The translations under genes and the position numbers were made by a program. The notes below the pieces were generated by a model. It did no database searches. It was not told where the DNA came from and saw only the letters and a program-made list of their open reading frames with translations. From positions 1,240,001 through 1,304,000 of the forward strand of contig NZ_JAQZZL010000002.1 in assembly GCF_028745505.1 (NCBI RefSeq): 64,000 nucleotides of DNA, read 5' to 3'. Source of the stretch: Lentisphaera marina. Its GTDB lineage: Bacteria; Verrucomicrobiota; Lentisphaeria; Lentisphaerales; Lentisphaeraceae. Positions 47,327 through 57,608 of this stretch are shown here, piece after piece. Numbering within the stretch: the stretch's first letter is position 1; each line of letters begins with the position of its first letter.

Positions 47327-48775
47327 CTACCGACGTTTTTGCGTTCTTCGCAATTCAACCTTGAGGATATGGCCAGAAATCTTTGTTTTTTGTAGAGTTG
47401 TCAGCACTCGACTCGACTTTTCTCGTAAAACACCGAGCAATGTATGCTTGTCATTAACTTCTATGTAGCCAATATCTTCATCATTTAAACCACAGTTTTT
47501 TGCTAGTATCTTCTTCAGCAAGCCATTATTGAGCCCCTGTTTTTTACCGCCGTAAACGATAATGCGTGAGCAATCTTTCAAACTTGCTTTTTTGCGGACA
47601 CCCTCTTTCTTTTTTGTTGTGAGAGGCTTTTTAGAAACCTGCTTTTCATCCATAATTTGATTGAAGCTGACACGCAACATTTCTCTACCTGTGCGTTCCT
47701 CAAAAGACTTAATAGTTTTTTCTTTACGGCCATTATAATAAGAAATCACTAAACCACTCTTGCCTGCACGAGCGGTACGCCCTGATCTGTGCACGTAGTC
47801 CGGAAAGTCATAAGGTAAGTCGTAATTGATAACTAATGGGAGCCCAGGAATATCAATCCCCCGCGACGCCACATCTGTTGCCACGAGAATTCGCACTTCT
47901 TTATCTCTAAAGAGTTTGAGTGCTTGATTCCGTACATTTTTCTCCATTCCTGAATGAAGGGGGTGAACATCTAAGCCTAAGTCATCAAGTTTTTCTGCGA
48001 CTTCATCTACACGTTCTTTGTGATTACAAAAAACAATGACTTGATCTTTATTGTGCTTTTTAAGGAGTTTCTCTGTAAGCTTCAAATGGTTTTCAGGATA
48101 AACTGAAACCGCCCATTCCTCCAACTGCTCTTTATCTCCAATATTAGAGCGATCCTCAATAATAACGGGCTTCTTTAGTAGAGTTTTGGAAAAGTTCTTT
48201 ATGTCGTCAGTAAAAGTAGCTGAACACAAAACCGTTTGAACCGATTTTGGCAAATCTTTAAGAATACTTGTCACTGCTTCTCTGAAGCCCATATCAAAAA
48301 GACGATCAGCTTCATCGATCACTAACATATTAATACAATTACTATTGAGTAAGCCCTGCCCTTTGATATCGACTAAACGTCCTGGAGTTGCCGAGATAAC
48401 TTGTGCTCCTCGCAAAGATTTTTTTAATCCCGCTAATTTTGAGCCTCCCGTAACTTCGGCCACACGAAAATTGTCTAAGCCCTTACCCAATTTAATAAAC
48501 TCTTGTGAGATCTGTTTACAGAGTTCACGACCAGGTGTCAGGACCAATACCTGTGGATGCTGAATATCACTGCGCAAATGCTGTAATGCGGGAATAGCAA
48601 ACGCTGCTGTCTTACCCGTTCCCGTTTTTGCACGCACCAAGGCGTCTTGTCCCTGTAGGATCACCTTTAAGGATTTGTTTTGGATGGGAGTTGGTTTTTT
48701 ATACCCAGCTGTATATATCGAGCTGAGGATAGATTTCTTTAGTCCCAAGTCCTGAAACTGTACATTTTTGTTCAT
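47327..48775 (-). CDS. dbpA: DEAD-box RNA helicase, DbpA-like
   Basis: A 482-residue DEAD-box helicase. Motifs are ALVRAKTGTGKTAAF (I), ISATPGRLVDI (Ib), MLVIDEADRLFDMGF (II), LCSATF (III), ILVATDVASRGIDIPGL (V) and YVHRSGRTARAG (VI). The C-terminal ~70 residues (CSRIIVYGGKKQGLN ... GHILKVELRRTQKRR) are a DbpA RNA-binding domain, which in E. coli targets helix 92 of 23S rRNA for 50S assembly. It heads the minus-strand cluster and is divergent from sucA. Confidence 0.93.
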   Translation of the reverse strand: MNKNVQFQDLGLKKSILSSIYTAGYKKPTPIQNKSLKVILQGQDALVRAKTGTGKTAAFAIPALQHLRSDIQHPQVLVLTPGRELCKQISQEFIKLGKGLDNFRVAEVTGGSKLAGLKKSLRGAQVISATPGRLVDIKGQGLLNSNCINMLVIDEADRLFDMGFREAVTSILKDLPKSVQTVLCSATFTDDIKNFSKTLLKKPVIIEDRSNIGDKEQLEEWAVSVYPENHLKLTEKLLKKHNKDQVIVFCNHKERVDEVAEKLDDLGLDVHPLHSGMEKNVRNQALKLFRDKEVRILVATDVASRGIDIPGLPLVINYDLPYDFPDYVHRSGRTARAGKSGLVISYYNGRKEKTIKSFEERTGREMLRVSFNQIMDEKQVSKKPLTTKKKEGVRKKASLKDCSRIIVYGGKKQGLNNGLLKKILAKNCGLNDEDIGYIEVNDKHTLLGVLREKSSRVLTTLQKTKISGHILKVELRRTQKRR

Positions 48776-48944
48776 TTTTTGGCCTTTATGAAAAAAAGTC
48801 TTTACAATATTGTTATAAGCTAGAAAACATTTACATTTTTTATCGAGAATTTATGACATCTCTTTGATTTCTTAAATACATGTTCCATTATAAGCAAGTT
48901 TATAAATTAATACCACATAAATACAACAAAAAAGACTAAATCAC

Positions 48945-51686
48945 ATGAGCAGCTCAAACGTCACGGACAACGCCAATCCGGCGTACATTGAAATGATGCT
49001 CCAAAAGTTCAAAACCGAACCCAATTCGGTAGATGCTTCTTGGCAGCAGTTTTTTCAAGGTTATGAACTAGGTATAGACAAGCAAGAAACACTCGAAGCC
49101 ACCTCTTATGTAGAAAAAGAAGTTAAGATCATGAAATTGATCAATGCTTACAGATCTCGAGGTCACCTCATTTCAAAGACAAACCCGATTCGTCCCAGGC
49201 GTCTTCACCAAGCTGACTTAACCCTAGATTATTTTGGTCTAAGTGATGCTGATTTAGAGGAAGAATTTGACGTCGGTCATGAGATCCGTTTGGGTCGTGC
49301 AAAACTGAAAGATATTATCTCACATCTCGAAGACACTTATTGTGCTTCTATTGGTGTTGAATATCGCTATAGCCAAAGCTCAGAAATGCGTCAGTGGTTA
49401 CACGAGCGTATGGAATCTAACGCCAACAAACCCAACTACAATAAAACACAAAAAATGGGTATCCTCAAGAAGCTCACACAAGGTGTGGGTTTCGAGAAAT
49501 TCCTCGGCGTAAAATACGTTGGTCAAAAACGTTTCTCTCTTGAAGGTTTAGAGGCTTTCATTCCGGCAATGACCGAACTATTTAACGAAGGTGCACGCTT
49601 AGGCGTTCAAGAATTCGTGATGGGTATGGCTCACCGTGGTCGTCTCAATGTTTTAGCGAACCTTTTCGAAAAAGAATACAAAGCCCTTTTCCAAGAATTT
49701 GAAGGCCATGCACTTCCCGACGACGTCGGCGGTGATGGCGATGTAAAATATCACATGGGTCACTCAGCTGACGTAGTTACTGAAGATGGTAACCCACTTC
49801 ACCTTTCTCTCGCAGCAAACCCTTCCCACCTCGAAGCTGTTAACCCAGTTGTTCTCGGTCGCGTTCGTGCGAAGATTGAAGAGCTCTACGAGAATGATCC
49901 CAACAAGATTGTCCCCATTCTCGTTCATGGTGATGCCGCTATCTCTGGTCAAGGTATTGTCTACGAAACCTGTAACATGGCGAACCTCGACGGTTACGGC
50001 GTTGGTGGTACTATTCACGTTGTACTTAACAACCAAGTTGGTTTCACAGCTAACTACCGTGAAAGCCGTTCAAGCCTTTACTGTACAGACATTGCTAAAG
50101 TTCTCAACTCTCCGGTTTTCCACGTTAATGCCGATGACCCTGAAGCAGTTGTTCATGCCTGTACTACGGCAATTCAACTCCGCCAAAAATTCGGTTGCGA
50201 CGTCTACATCGATATCCTTGGTTACCGTCGTCATGGTCACAACGAAGGTGATGAGCCTCGTTTCACTCAGCCACTTCTTTATAATGCCATAACTAAGCAC
50301 CCCACTGTCCTCGACATGTACATCAAGCGCCTAGTTAATGGTGGTCAGATCATCGAAAAAGAAGCTGACGGCATCGTTAAAAACTTTAATACACAACTGC
50401 AAAAAGCTTTAGATACGACTCGTGAACTCCAGGATAAAACTATTCAAGTTAACTTCCTCAAGAAACAGTGGAGCGGTATTCGCAAAGCCACTCAAGCAGA
50501 ATTTGAGAAATCGCCAAAAACAGGCGTAAAGAAAACGACTCTTAACAAGATCGCTAAAGGCATTACAGATATTCCTGAAGACTTCAACATCCTCAGAAAA
50601 CTCCGTAAAATCATTGAGCAACGTCGCCACCTCTATTTTGATAGCGATACGGTTGACTGGGGTATTGCCGAGCATTTAGCCTTTGGCTCTTTGCTTCTCG
50701 AAGGTCACCCTGTAAGAATTTCAGGTCAGGATTCACGTCGTGGTACTTTCTCCCACCGTCACTCCTATCTTATCGATGAAAAAGATGAAATGGAATACGT
50801 TCCACTAAACTCTATCGATAAAGACCAAGCTAAATACACAGCTTATAACTCCCACCTTTCTGAATACGGTGTTTTAGGCTTCGAATACGGTTACGCTCAT
50901 ACACTTCCTAGTTCATTAACTATTTGGGAAGCTCAGTTTGGTGACTTCGCCAATGGCGCACAAACCATTTTTGACCAATTCATTTCATCTGCCGAATCAA
51001 AATGGCAACGTATGAACGGTATCACTTGTTTCCTCCCTCACGGCTATGAAGGCCAAGGTCCAGAACACTCAAGTGCTCGTCTCGAACGTTTCCTCTTACT
51101 CGCAGCTGAAAATAACATGATTGTTGCTAACCCAACAACTCCTGCTAACCTTTTCCACCTCTTAAGACGTCAGTTAAAAGCCACATATAGACTTCCTCTT
51201 ATTGTGATGACTCCAAAGAGTCTCTTGCGTCATCCCAAAGTTATCTCTCCTGTGAGTGAGTTAACTAAAGGTGAATTCAAAGAAACAATTGATGACGACT
51301 CTGTAAAAGACGCTAAAAAAATCGAACGCCTAGTTCTTTGCTCAGGCAAGATCTACTATGAGCTCCTGGCCGAAAAAGAAGAACAAGGCTACGATAACGT
51401 CGCTATCGTTCGTGTTGAACAATTCTACCCCACTCCTAAAGACCAAGATACTGCACTCCATAAGAAGTATGGCCATTGTAAAGATTGGTACTGGGTTCAA
51501 GAAGAACCACAAAACATGGGTGGATGGTATTTCATGAGAGCTCGTTTGGATCACTTACGTCACGACATCAAGTTCGTTTCGCGTAAAAAGAGCGCGAGTC
51601 CGGCAAACGGCCTCATGAAGCGTGAACTCGCCTTCCAGGATAAAGTTATTAAAGGGGCTTTCGATGGCCTCAGCAGCAAAAAATAA
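48945..51686 (+). CDS. sucA: 2-oxoglutarate dehydrogenase E1 component
   Basis: A 913-residue thiamine-diphosphate decarboxylase that starts the conversion of 2-oxoglutarate to succinyl-CoA. The E1 N-terminal tag (NPAYIEMMLQKFKTEPNSVD) binds E2. The ThDP region is seen in VHGDAAISGQGIVYETCNM ... NNQVGFTANYRESRSS. The transketolase-like C-terminal domain has EHLAFGSLLLEGHPVRISGQ and FLPHGYEGQGPEHSSARLER. It is of normal length. sucB follows after 17 bp. Confidence 0.98.
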   Translation: MSSSNVTDNANPAYIEMMLQKFKTEPNSVDASWQQFFQGYELGIDKQETLEATSYVEKEVKIMKLINAYRSRGHLISKTNPIRPRRLHQADLTLDYFGLSDADLEEEFDVGHEIRLGRAKLKDIISHLEDTYCASIGVEYRYSQSSEMRQWLHERMESNANKPNYNKTQKMGILKKLTQGVGFEKFLGVKYVGQKRFSLEGLEAFIPAMTELFNEGARLGVQEFVMGMAHRGRLNVLANLFEKEYKALFQEFEGHALPDDVGGDGDVKYHMGHSADVVTEDGNPLHLSLAANPSHLEAVNPVVLGRVRAKIEELYENDPNKIVPILVHGDAAISGQGIVYETCNMANLDGYGVGGTIHVVLNNQVGFTANYRESRSSLYCTDIAKVLNSPVFHVNADDPEAVVHACTTAIQLRQKFGCDVYIDILGYRRHGHNEGDEPRFTQPLLYNAITKHPTVLDMYIKRLVNGGQIIEKEADGIVKNFNTQLQKALDTTRELQDKTIQVNFLKKQWSGIRKATQAEFEKSPKTGVKKTTLNKIAKGITDIPEDFNILRKLRKIIEQRRHLYFDSDTVDWGIAEHLAFGSLLLEGHPVRISGQDSRRGTFSHRHSYLIDEKDEMEYVPLNSIDKDQAKYTAYNSHLSEYGVLGFEYGYAHTLPSSLTIWEAQFGDFANGAQTIFDQFISSAESKWQRMNGITCFLPHGYEGQGPEHSSARLERFLLLAAENNMIVANPTTPANLFHLLRRQLKATYRLPLIVMTPKSLLRHPKVISPVSELTKGEFKETIDDDSVKDAKKIERLVLCSGKIYYELLAEKEEQGYDNVAIVRVEQFYPTPKDQDTALHKKYGHCKDWYWVQEEPQNMGGWYFMRARLDHLRHDIKFVSRKKSASPANGLMKRELAFQDKVIKGAFDGLSSKK

Positions 51687-51703
51687 GCAAGGATTTTTGA
51701 AAA

Positions 51704-52954
51704 ATGAGTATTGAAATTATAGTTCCCGCAGCTGGCGAATCAGTTACTGAAGCAGATATCGCTCGCTGGTTCAAAGAAGATGGTGAATACCTCGAGCTTG
51801 ATGAACCTATGGTAGAACTCGAAACTGACAAAGCTTCACTTACGGTTACAGCTCCTGCAGCTGGTACTTTGCACATTAAAGTTGAAGAAGACGAAACAGT
51901 TCAAGTTGGCGATGTTATTGCTATTATTGAAGAAGGTGAAGGTTCATCTTCTGCAAGCACTGAAGCTGTTGAAGAAGAAGTCGAAGAAGAGACTACAAGT
52001 GCTCCAAGTATTGACATGGCTTCTCCTGCGGCTCGTAAATTGATTGCTGAAAATAACATTAGTGCACAAGACGTTGCCGCTACAGGTAAAGATGGTCGCA
52101 TCACTAAAGAAGACGTTATTCAACATTTAGCAGCTCGCGAAAAAGTTCTCAATATCCCAAGCTCTATTCCAAATGTACAAGATGTTGCGAAGAAAGGCGC
52201 GAGCCCAGCTCCAAAAGCTGCTCCAGCACCTGCTCCAGTTGCTGCTACAGAAGCTCGCGGTATACGTACAGAAAAAATGTCTCGCCTCAGACGTACAATT
52301 GCTCAGCGCCTTGTTGATGCACAACAAGAAGCTGCCATTCTTTCAACTTTTAATGAAGTTGACATGTCTGCAGTTATGGACTTGCGTAAACAGCACAAAG
52401 ACGAATTTAAAGACAAGCACGAAATCGGCCTAGGTTTCATGTCTTTCTTCACAAAAGCTGCCGCGATTGCCCTACAAGAATTCCCTATCATGAATGCTCA
52501 AGTAGATGGCAACTCTATCATCTATCACGATTTCGTTGACATGGGTATTGCCGTTTCAACTCCAAAGGGACTTGTGGTTCCAGTGATTCGTGACTGCGAT
52601 CAATTAAACTTCAGTGGTATCGAAAGAAAAATCCGTGAACTCGCACTCAAGGGTCGCGACATGGATTTAACTCCGGAAGAAATGACGGGTGGAACTTTCA
52701 CTATCACAAATGGCGGAACTTTCGGTTCTATGCTTTCTACTCCCATTTTAAATCGCCCGCAAAGCGCCATCCTCGGTATGCACAATATTGTTCAGCGTCC
52801 CGTGGCAGTTAACGGCCAAGTAGAAATCCGTCCTATCATGTACCTCGCAGTGAGCTATGATCACCGTATTATTGACGGTTCTGATGCGGTTCGTTTCCTC
52901 GTGAAGATCAAGACTCTTCTCGAAGACCCAACTCGCATGCTTTTAGAACTCTAG
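51704..52954 (+). CDS. sucB: dihydrolipoyl succinyltransferase E2
   Basis: A 416-residue E2 core of the 2-oxoglutarate dehydrogenase complex. The lipoyl domain ([17 protein letters not shown], Lys lipoylated) is followed by a linker, an E3/E1-binding domain ([19 protein letters not shown]), an Ala/Pro hinge ([14 protein letters not shown]) and the catalytic domain ending in [17 protein letters not shown] with the His and Asp active-site residues. It lies in the sucA-sucB-lpdA operon, with 12 bp before lpdA. Confidence 0.97.
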   Translation: MSIEIIVPAAGESVTEADIARWFKEDGEYLELDEPMVELETDKASLTVTAPAAGTLHIKVEEDETVQVGDVIAIIEEGEGSSSASTEAVEEEVEEETTSAPSIDMASPAARKLIAENNISAQDVAATGKDGRITKEDVIQHLAAREKVLNIPSSIPNVQDVAKKGASPAPKAAPAPAPVAATEARGIRTEKMSRLRRTIAQRLVDAQQEAAILSTFNEVDMSAVMDLRKQHKDEFKDKHEIGLGFMSFFTKAAAIALQEFPIMNAQVDGNSIIYHDFVDMGIAVSTPKGLVVPVIRDCDQLNFSGIERKIRELALKGRDMDLTPEEMTGGTFTITNGGTFGSMLSTPILNRPQSAILGMHNIVQRPVAVNGQVEIRPIMYLAVSYDHRIIDGSDAVRFLVKIKTLLEDPTRMLLEL

Positions 52955-52966
52955 GATAATCGACTC

Positions 52967-54370
52967 ATGGAAAAATTTGATTTAATCGTTATTGGCGGTG
53001 GCCCTGGTGGCTATGTATCAGCTATTCGTGGTGCACAAATGGGCATGAAAGTTGCTTGTGTTGAAAAATACTCAACACTTGGCGGCACATGCTTAAACGT
53101 CGGCTGTATCCCCTCAAAAGCTCTTCTCGATTCATCTGAGCACTTTCACCAAGCTAAAGAAAAATTTGCCGTTCACGGCATCCAAACTGGTGACTTAAAA
53201 GTTGACTTCACTCAAATGATCAAGAGAAAGACTGATGTTGTGGATAACACCACAGAAGGTATCAACTACCTCTTCAGCAAAAACCAAGTCACTCGTCTCG
53301 AAGGCTTAGGGTCATTTGTTGATGCCAACACTGTGAAAGTTACGGCACAAGACGGTTCTGAAACTCAATATCAAGCTGATAAGTTCATTATTGCCACTGG
53401 TTCAAAACCAGTCGATCTACCTTTCATGCCTTGTGACAAAAAGCGTATCATCACTTCTACAGAAGCCCTCACACTTGAGAAGCTTCCTGAATCAATGGTC
53501 GTTATTGGCGGTGGTGTTATTGGTCTCGAACTCGGTAGTGTTTATGCTCGCCTTGGAACAGAAGTCACTGTTATTGAATTTATGGATCGCATTGTTCCCC
53601 CCATGGATAAAGAACTCGGCAAGACACTCCAACGCTCACTCAAAAAGCTCGGTATCAAATTCCATCTCTCCACCAAAGTAACTGGTGCAACTGTCAAAGG
53701 TGATAAAGTCACTGTGACTGCCGAAGACAAGAAAGGCAAAGAACTTTCTTTCGAAACGGATCACGCCCTCGTTTCTGTTGGTCGTCGACCTTATACAGAT
53801 GGCCTCAACCTTCAAGCTGCTGGCGTTGAAGTCGGTGAACGCGGATTCATCCCAGTGAATAATCACGGACAAACTTCTGCTTCGCATATTTTCGCTATTG
53901 GCGATGTTATTGGCGGTGCTATGCTCGCTCACAAAGCTGAAGAAGAAGGTGTATGTGCGGTAGAATTCATGAATGGCGAAAAACCTCACATGGATCACGA
54001 TTTGATTCCAGGTGTTGTTTATACTTGGCCTGAAGTGGCAAGCGTAGGTAAATCTGAGGAACAACTCAAAGAAGCTGGTATTAAATTTAAAACTGGTAAA
54101 TTCCCCTTCCGTGCTTCAGGTCGTGCTCGTGCATCTGAAGAATCCGAGGGATTTGTTAAAGTTCTTGCTGATGCTGAAACGGACAGAATCTTAGGCGTAC
54201 ACATGATTGGCCCACGTTGTGCCGATATGATTGCCGAGGCTGTTTTAGCTATGGAATACCGTGCTTCTGCGGAAGATATTGGTCGCGTTTGCCATGCTCA
54301 CCCGACTTATACTGAATGTTTTAAAGAAGCTGCTTTAATGGCGACAGAAAATCGTCCCATTCATATTTAA
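52967..54370 (+). CDS. lpdA: dihydrolipoyl dehydrogenase E3
   Basis: A 467-residue flavoprotein that reoxidises dihydrolipoamide with NAD. It has the FAD motif LIVIGGGPGGYVSAIRGAQ, redox disulfide GGTCLNVGCIPSK, NAD motif MVVIGGGVIGLELGSVY, FAD motif IFAIGDVIGGAMLAHKA and active-site HAHPTYTECFKEA. It completes the 2-OGDH operon. It is probably shared with other alpha-keto acid dehydrogenases. Confidence 0.97.
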   Translation: MEKFDLIVIGGGPGGYVSAIRGAQMGMKVACVEKYSTLGGTCLNVGCIPSKALLDSSEHFHQAKEKFAVHGIQTGDLKVDFTQMIKRKTDVVDNTTEGINYLFSKNQVTRLEGLGSFVDANTVKVTAQDGSETQYQADKFIIATGSKPVDLPFMPCDKKRIITSTEALTLEKLPESMVVIGGGVIGLELGSVYARLGTEVTVIEFMDRIVPPMDKELGKTLQRSLKKLGIKFHLSTKVTGATVKGDKVTVTAEDKKGKELSFETDHALVSVGRRPYTDGLNLQAAGVEVGERGFIPVNNHGQTSASHIFAIGDVIGGAMLAHKAEEEGVCAVEFMNGEKPHMDHDLIPGVVYTWPEVASVGKSEEQLKEAGIKFKTGKFPFRASGRARASEESEGFVKVLADAETDRILGVHMIGPRCADMIAEAVLAMEYRASAEDIGRVCHAHPTYTECFKEAALMATENRPIHI

Positions 54371-54519
54371 AATAAACTTATGTTAATTAGTTAAGTTTAG
54401 GCTTGCCTAATTAATAAACACACTTAGTATGCTCTCATATGCGAACTCCATTGATCGCGTTTGTTTAGGTAGGGGCTAAGAATCAGGAACCTTTGATTTT
54501 TAGTCTTTTTTAAAAGAGC

Positions 54520-55203
54520 TTACAAAAAGATATCCTGGGGAGAGTACTTTTTCCAGGATTCATTTTTTTTAGGCTTAGCCAAAGCCTCTTTAAGTTGCTC
54601 CATATAATCTTCACGAGCAATATCGATCCCCCCAAGACTCAGTAAATGATCATTATTAATTTGGCAATCAAGTAAATTAAAATTCCACTTTTGCGATTGG
54701 CGCACTAAATAATGAAATGCCACTTTAGAAGCATCTGTCACTGTGTGGAACATGGACTCACCAAAGAAAGCCTGACCAATGGAAAGTCCATACAAGCCCC
54801 CTACTAATTGGCCATCTTTATAAGTTTCTATACTGTGGGCAATCCCCATTTCATGAAGTTTATTATAGGACTCTATAAAATCTTCTGATATCCAAGTATC
54901 ATCACGTAGAGCTGCACAAGAACGAATCACAGCACCGAAGGCCTGATCATATTTAACTTCAAATTCGCCTTTCTTTATGCGTCGAAGTAAAGATTTTGAT
55001 GGCTTATAATTTTCTAAATCGAGTACCATACGTGGATCGGGACTATACCACATGGGTGGCTCATCATGCCAAGGAAAAATCCCCGATTCATAAGCCAGGA
55101 TTAATCGCTCTGGATGTAAGTCACCTCCAACGGCCAAAAGACCATTTTCGTCTGCGTAATCTACAGGAGGAAAACTAAGTTCTTCATTGAGCAGAAAGAG
55201 CAT
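54520..55203 (-). CDS. aat: leucyl/phenylalanyl-tRNA-protein transferase
   Basis: A 227-residue N-end-rule enzyme that adds Leu/Phe to N-terminal Arg/Lys. Motifs are GLLAVGGDLHPERLILAYE, GIFPWHDEPPMWYSPDPR and GLYGLSIGQAFFGESMFH. Length is normal. Its start overlaps the end of the cobA-like gene by 20 bp on the same strand. Confidence 0.95.
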   Translation of the reverse strand: MLFLLNEELSFPPVDYADENGLLAVGGDLHPERLILAYESGIFPWHDEPPMWYSPDPRMVLDLENYKPSKSLLRRIKKGEFEVKYDQAFGAVIRSCAALRDDTWISEDFIESYNKLHEMGIAHSIETYKDGQLVGGLYGLSIGQAFFGESMFHTVTDASKVAFHYLVRQSQKWNFNLLDCQINNDHLLSLGGIDIAREDYMEQLKEALAKPKKNESWKKYSPQDIFL

Positions 55204-56566
55204 TAAGGTATTCCCTAGAGATCAATTGACGCAAAGATTCAGAAACCAAGCCCTTCGCCTCAGTAACTTGGGCAACTTGATTGTAGAGGCATTCAAAACT
55301 CACGGCCACTTCTTTGTTTAGACATGTGTAGTTAACGCCGTCCTCAAGCTCACTATGGATCCCATGGAAATCATAGACTGAGCGCGAATCTAAAAAGATC
55401 ACATCATCAAACTCAGGGAACTTCATTTCACTAGCTTTATAGGCGCTTAAATCACCAAGGCAGATCGGTTTGGCTCCTGAGTATCGCAAAAACTTTTCTT
55501 CACGCTTCCATAATGCTTCATTATCGCCACAAACTATGACGCGACGTCCCAACAAGGGTGAATAAGATGGGAAGCTTTTTACCCCTGCAGTATCACCAAA
55601 AACGATCAAGCCGGGGGGACGTAAATTATTCTTTTCTGCGAGCTCCGCAATGTTAATGAGTTGACCACGTAATTCCTGACAATCACTACGCCCCAAGTTC
55701 ATGGCGAGCATTGCTGGCAAATCTTCCGGATAACCTGCTTCCAGTAATTGAGAACATATTTTTTTGATGGAAAGGATCCCCATGTAGATCACTAATGTGG
55801 CACGATCAAAGTGCATCAGTTGATTCAGTCCACCACCCGCTTGGCGCGCTGTGGTTAAAATTACTCGATCACTAACCCCTCGTGAAGTTAAATAAGTGCC
55901 CGTACAGGGTGCTAAAGCTTGAGCCGCGGTAATCCCTGGGCTAATTGTCCAAGAGAGCTCATATTCCTGAAGAAAATCAACTTCATCCTGAATTCGTCCC
56001 AAAATCCCTGCGTCTCCACCCTTGAGGCGCAAAACTTTGCGACCATCGCGAACGGCATTAAAAATCAACTCATTTATTTCACCTTGATCAAAAGAAGTTG
56101 AGTCGCCACGCTTACCAACGTATTTTCTCTCGGTATTGGGGCCAATATGATTGAGAATTTGTGGATTCACTAAGGCATCGTAAAAACAGACATCGCAATT
56201 CTTTAAGTAATTGAGGCCTTCGACAGTGATCCACTCAGGTTCACCTGGCCCTGCTCCCACAAAACTCACTGGAAAAGTAAAAACTTGTCGCAGTTTTGTA
56301 AGTTCATCATTGCCCTTCAAAAACACCACGGCAGCAGTTTCGTGAATGAAGTAATCGTAAGGCTCCTTAACTGATCCCGGAAAATCTTCCTGAGGCCAAA
56401 CAAAAAAATCTATCAGTCCATCTTTGACTTCAATCAACATTTTGTGATAGTCTTTGGGCTCAGAGTTTTCTTGTAAATTAAAATCTACCTCTGGCATCAA
56501 GTCGGCAAATTTCATCACTAAGTTTTTCGCCTGTGCCATACAGAAAAAGTTGCCTGCGTACTTCAT
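55184..56566 (-). CDS. cobA: uroporphyrinogen-III methyltransferase with HemC-like N-terminus and HemD-like C-terminus
   Basis: A 460-residue protein in three parts. Residues ~99-335 are a SUMT (CobA) domain: VSFVGAGPGEPEWITVEGL, VRDGRKVLRLKGGDAGILGR and LTSRGVSDRVILTTARQ. The GGDP loop reads GGDA-GILGR, an altered SAM/substrate loop. Residues 1-95 (FFCMAQAKNLVMKFADLMPE, MLIEVKDGLIDFFVWPQEDF) resemble the first lobe of HemC with no cofactor-Cys domain. Residues ~336-460 (LLGRRVIVCGDNEALWKREE) look like a shortened HemD. It makes precorrin-2 in siroheme/cobalamin synthesis. The outer domains are my inference. Confidence 0.8.
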   Translation of the reverse strand: MKYAGNFFCMAQAKNLVMKFADLMPEVDFNLQENSEPKDYHKMLIEVKDGLIDFFVWPQEDFPGSVKEPYDYFIHETAAVVFLKGNDELTKLRQVFTFPVSFVGAGPGEPEWITVEGLNYLKNCDVCFYDALVNPQILNHIGPNTERKYVGKRGDSTSFDQGEINELIFNAVRDGRKVLRLKGGDAGILGRIQDEVDFLQEYELSWTISPGITAAQALAPCTGTYLTSRGVSDRVILTTARQAGGGLNQLMHFDRATLVIYMGILSIKKICSQLLEAGYPEDLPAMLAMNLGRSDCQELRGQLINIAELAEKNNLRPPGLIVFGDTAGVKSFPSYSPLLGRRVIVCGDNEALWKREEKFLRYSGAKPICLGDLSAYKASEMKFPEFDDVIFLDSRSVYDFHGIHSELEDGVNYTCLNKEVAVSFECLYNQVAQVTEAKGLVSESLRQLISREYLNALSAQ

Positions 56567-56742
56567 ATAAATCTCTTCAAATTAATCATGCATTGAGTAT
56601 AAGCACTGAAGCGAATTAGTCAAAGTTAAGCCCTTTAACTGAAGCAGAATCCACGAAGAGTTATTAATTCGTCTTTACGCTTTAAGTTTTTGAGTTACTT
56701 TCCAAAAACATTTTTATATTTCATTAAATTTTAAGGACTCAC

Positions 56743-57606
56743 ATGAAATCATTTGTCATTGCTTTTATTGCAGGCATTATCGCTGGTGTTGCCTATAGCT
56801 TTTTACCTGACGCAAGTTGGGGAACAAGTATTGCCGGTCTCATCACAGCTCTAGCTGTTTACTTTATCGTTAACCGCAAGGTCAACGCAAAACTCATGCT
56901 CATCGTCAATGCAAGCCAAGACCACATTCAGGCTACGCAAGATAAAGTACGTAAAAAAATGAATGCCATGCAGAGCAAGCCAGGACTCAACCAAGCTGCT
57001 GCTCAAAAAACTCTTGAAGCCATGCAACAAGAAGGCATTGAAGAATCAATCAAAATGCTCGAAGCTGCTGATAGTCTCTTTTCTTGGAGTATTCTCGCTA
57101 GAAAGCAAGTCAGCACAATCAAATACCAACTCTACTTCAGCCTTAAAAAATTCAATAAGGCAGATGAGCTCGAAGGCGATATCCTGCTCTTTGATCCACA
57201 ACTCGTGGCAATGAGAATGGCTCGCGAATGGATGAAAACACCTTTCACCAAAACAAGTAGCCCTAAAGAAATCGAAAGCTCAAGCATTGCTAAACTCTTC
57301 AAAAAAGGAACTTCACGTGCAAAGGGCACTACCGGAGCTTTCCTCTACAATACTTACGCTTGGATGCTCGTTAAAGCTGACAAAAGCAAGATGGCGCTCG
57401 AACTACTTACAAAAGGTTTGGATAAATGTGCCGACGACGTTACTAAAAGCAACCTCGATATCTTACGCAATAACCAAGCTTCTAAACTTTCAAACAAAGC
57501 TTACTCAGAACGTTGGTACTCATTGCATTTAGAAACACCTCCTCAAGCCAAACCACAAAAGCAAAAAATGCGCCGTGGCCGTAACCAAGGCTTCCAACCT
57601 TTCTAA
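56743..57606 (+). CDS. membrane protein of unknown function with coiled coil
   Basis: A 287-residue protein. Two TM helices lie at about residues 2-20 and 28-46, then a long charged coiled-coil region (DHIQATQDKVRKKMNAMQS). Tetratricopeptide-like helices follow (ALELLTKGLDKCADDVTKS), ending in a very basic tail (KQKMRRGRNQGFQPF). No family is recognised. It lies 2 bp before sixA, in a run with rlmN. A scaffold or ribosome-linked role is only a guess. Confidence 0.75.
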   Translation: MKSFVIAFIAGIIAGVAYSFLPDASWGTSIAGLITALAVYFIVNRKVNAKLMLIVNASQDHIQATQDKVRKKMNAMQSKPGLNQAAAQKTLEAMQQEGIEESIKMLEAADSLFSWSILARKQVSTIKYQLYFSLKKFNKADELEGDILLFDPQLVAMRMAREWMKTPFTKTSSPKEIESSSIAKLFKKGTSRAKGTTGAFLYNTYAWMLVKADKSKMALELLTKGLDKCADDVTKSNLDILRNNQASKLSNKAYSERWYSLHLETPPQAKPQKQKMRRGRNQGFQPF

Positions 57607-57608
57607 TA

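Noticed and set aside
54397..54410. Hairpin TTAGGC-TT-GCCTAA after lpdA as a terminator
   Set aside because: The stem is short and no T-run follows, so it is not convincing as an intrinsic terminator.
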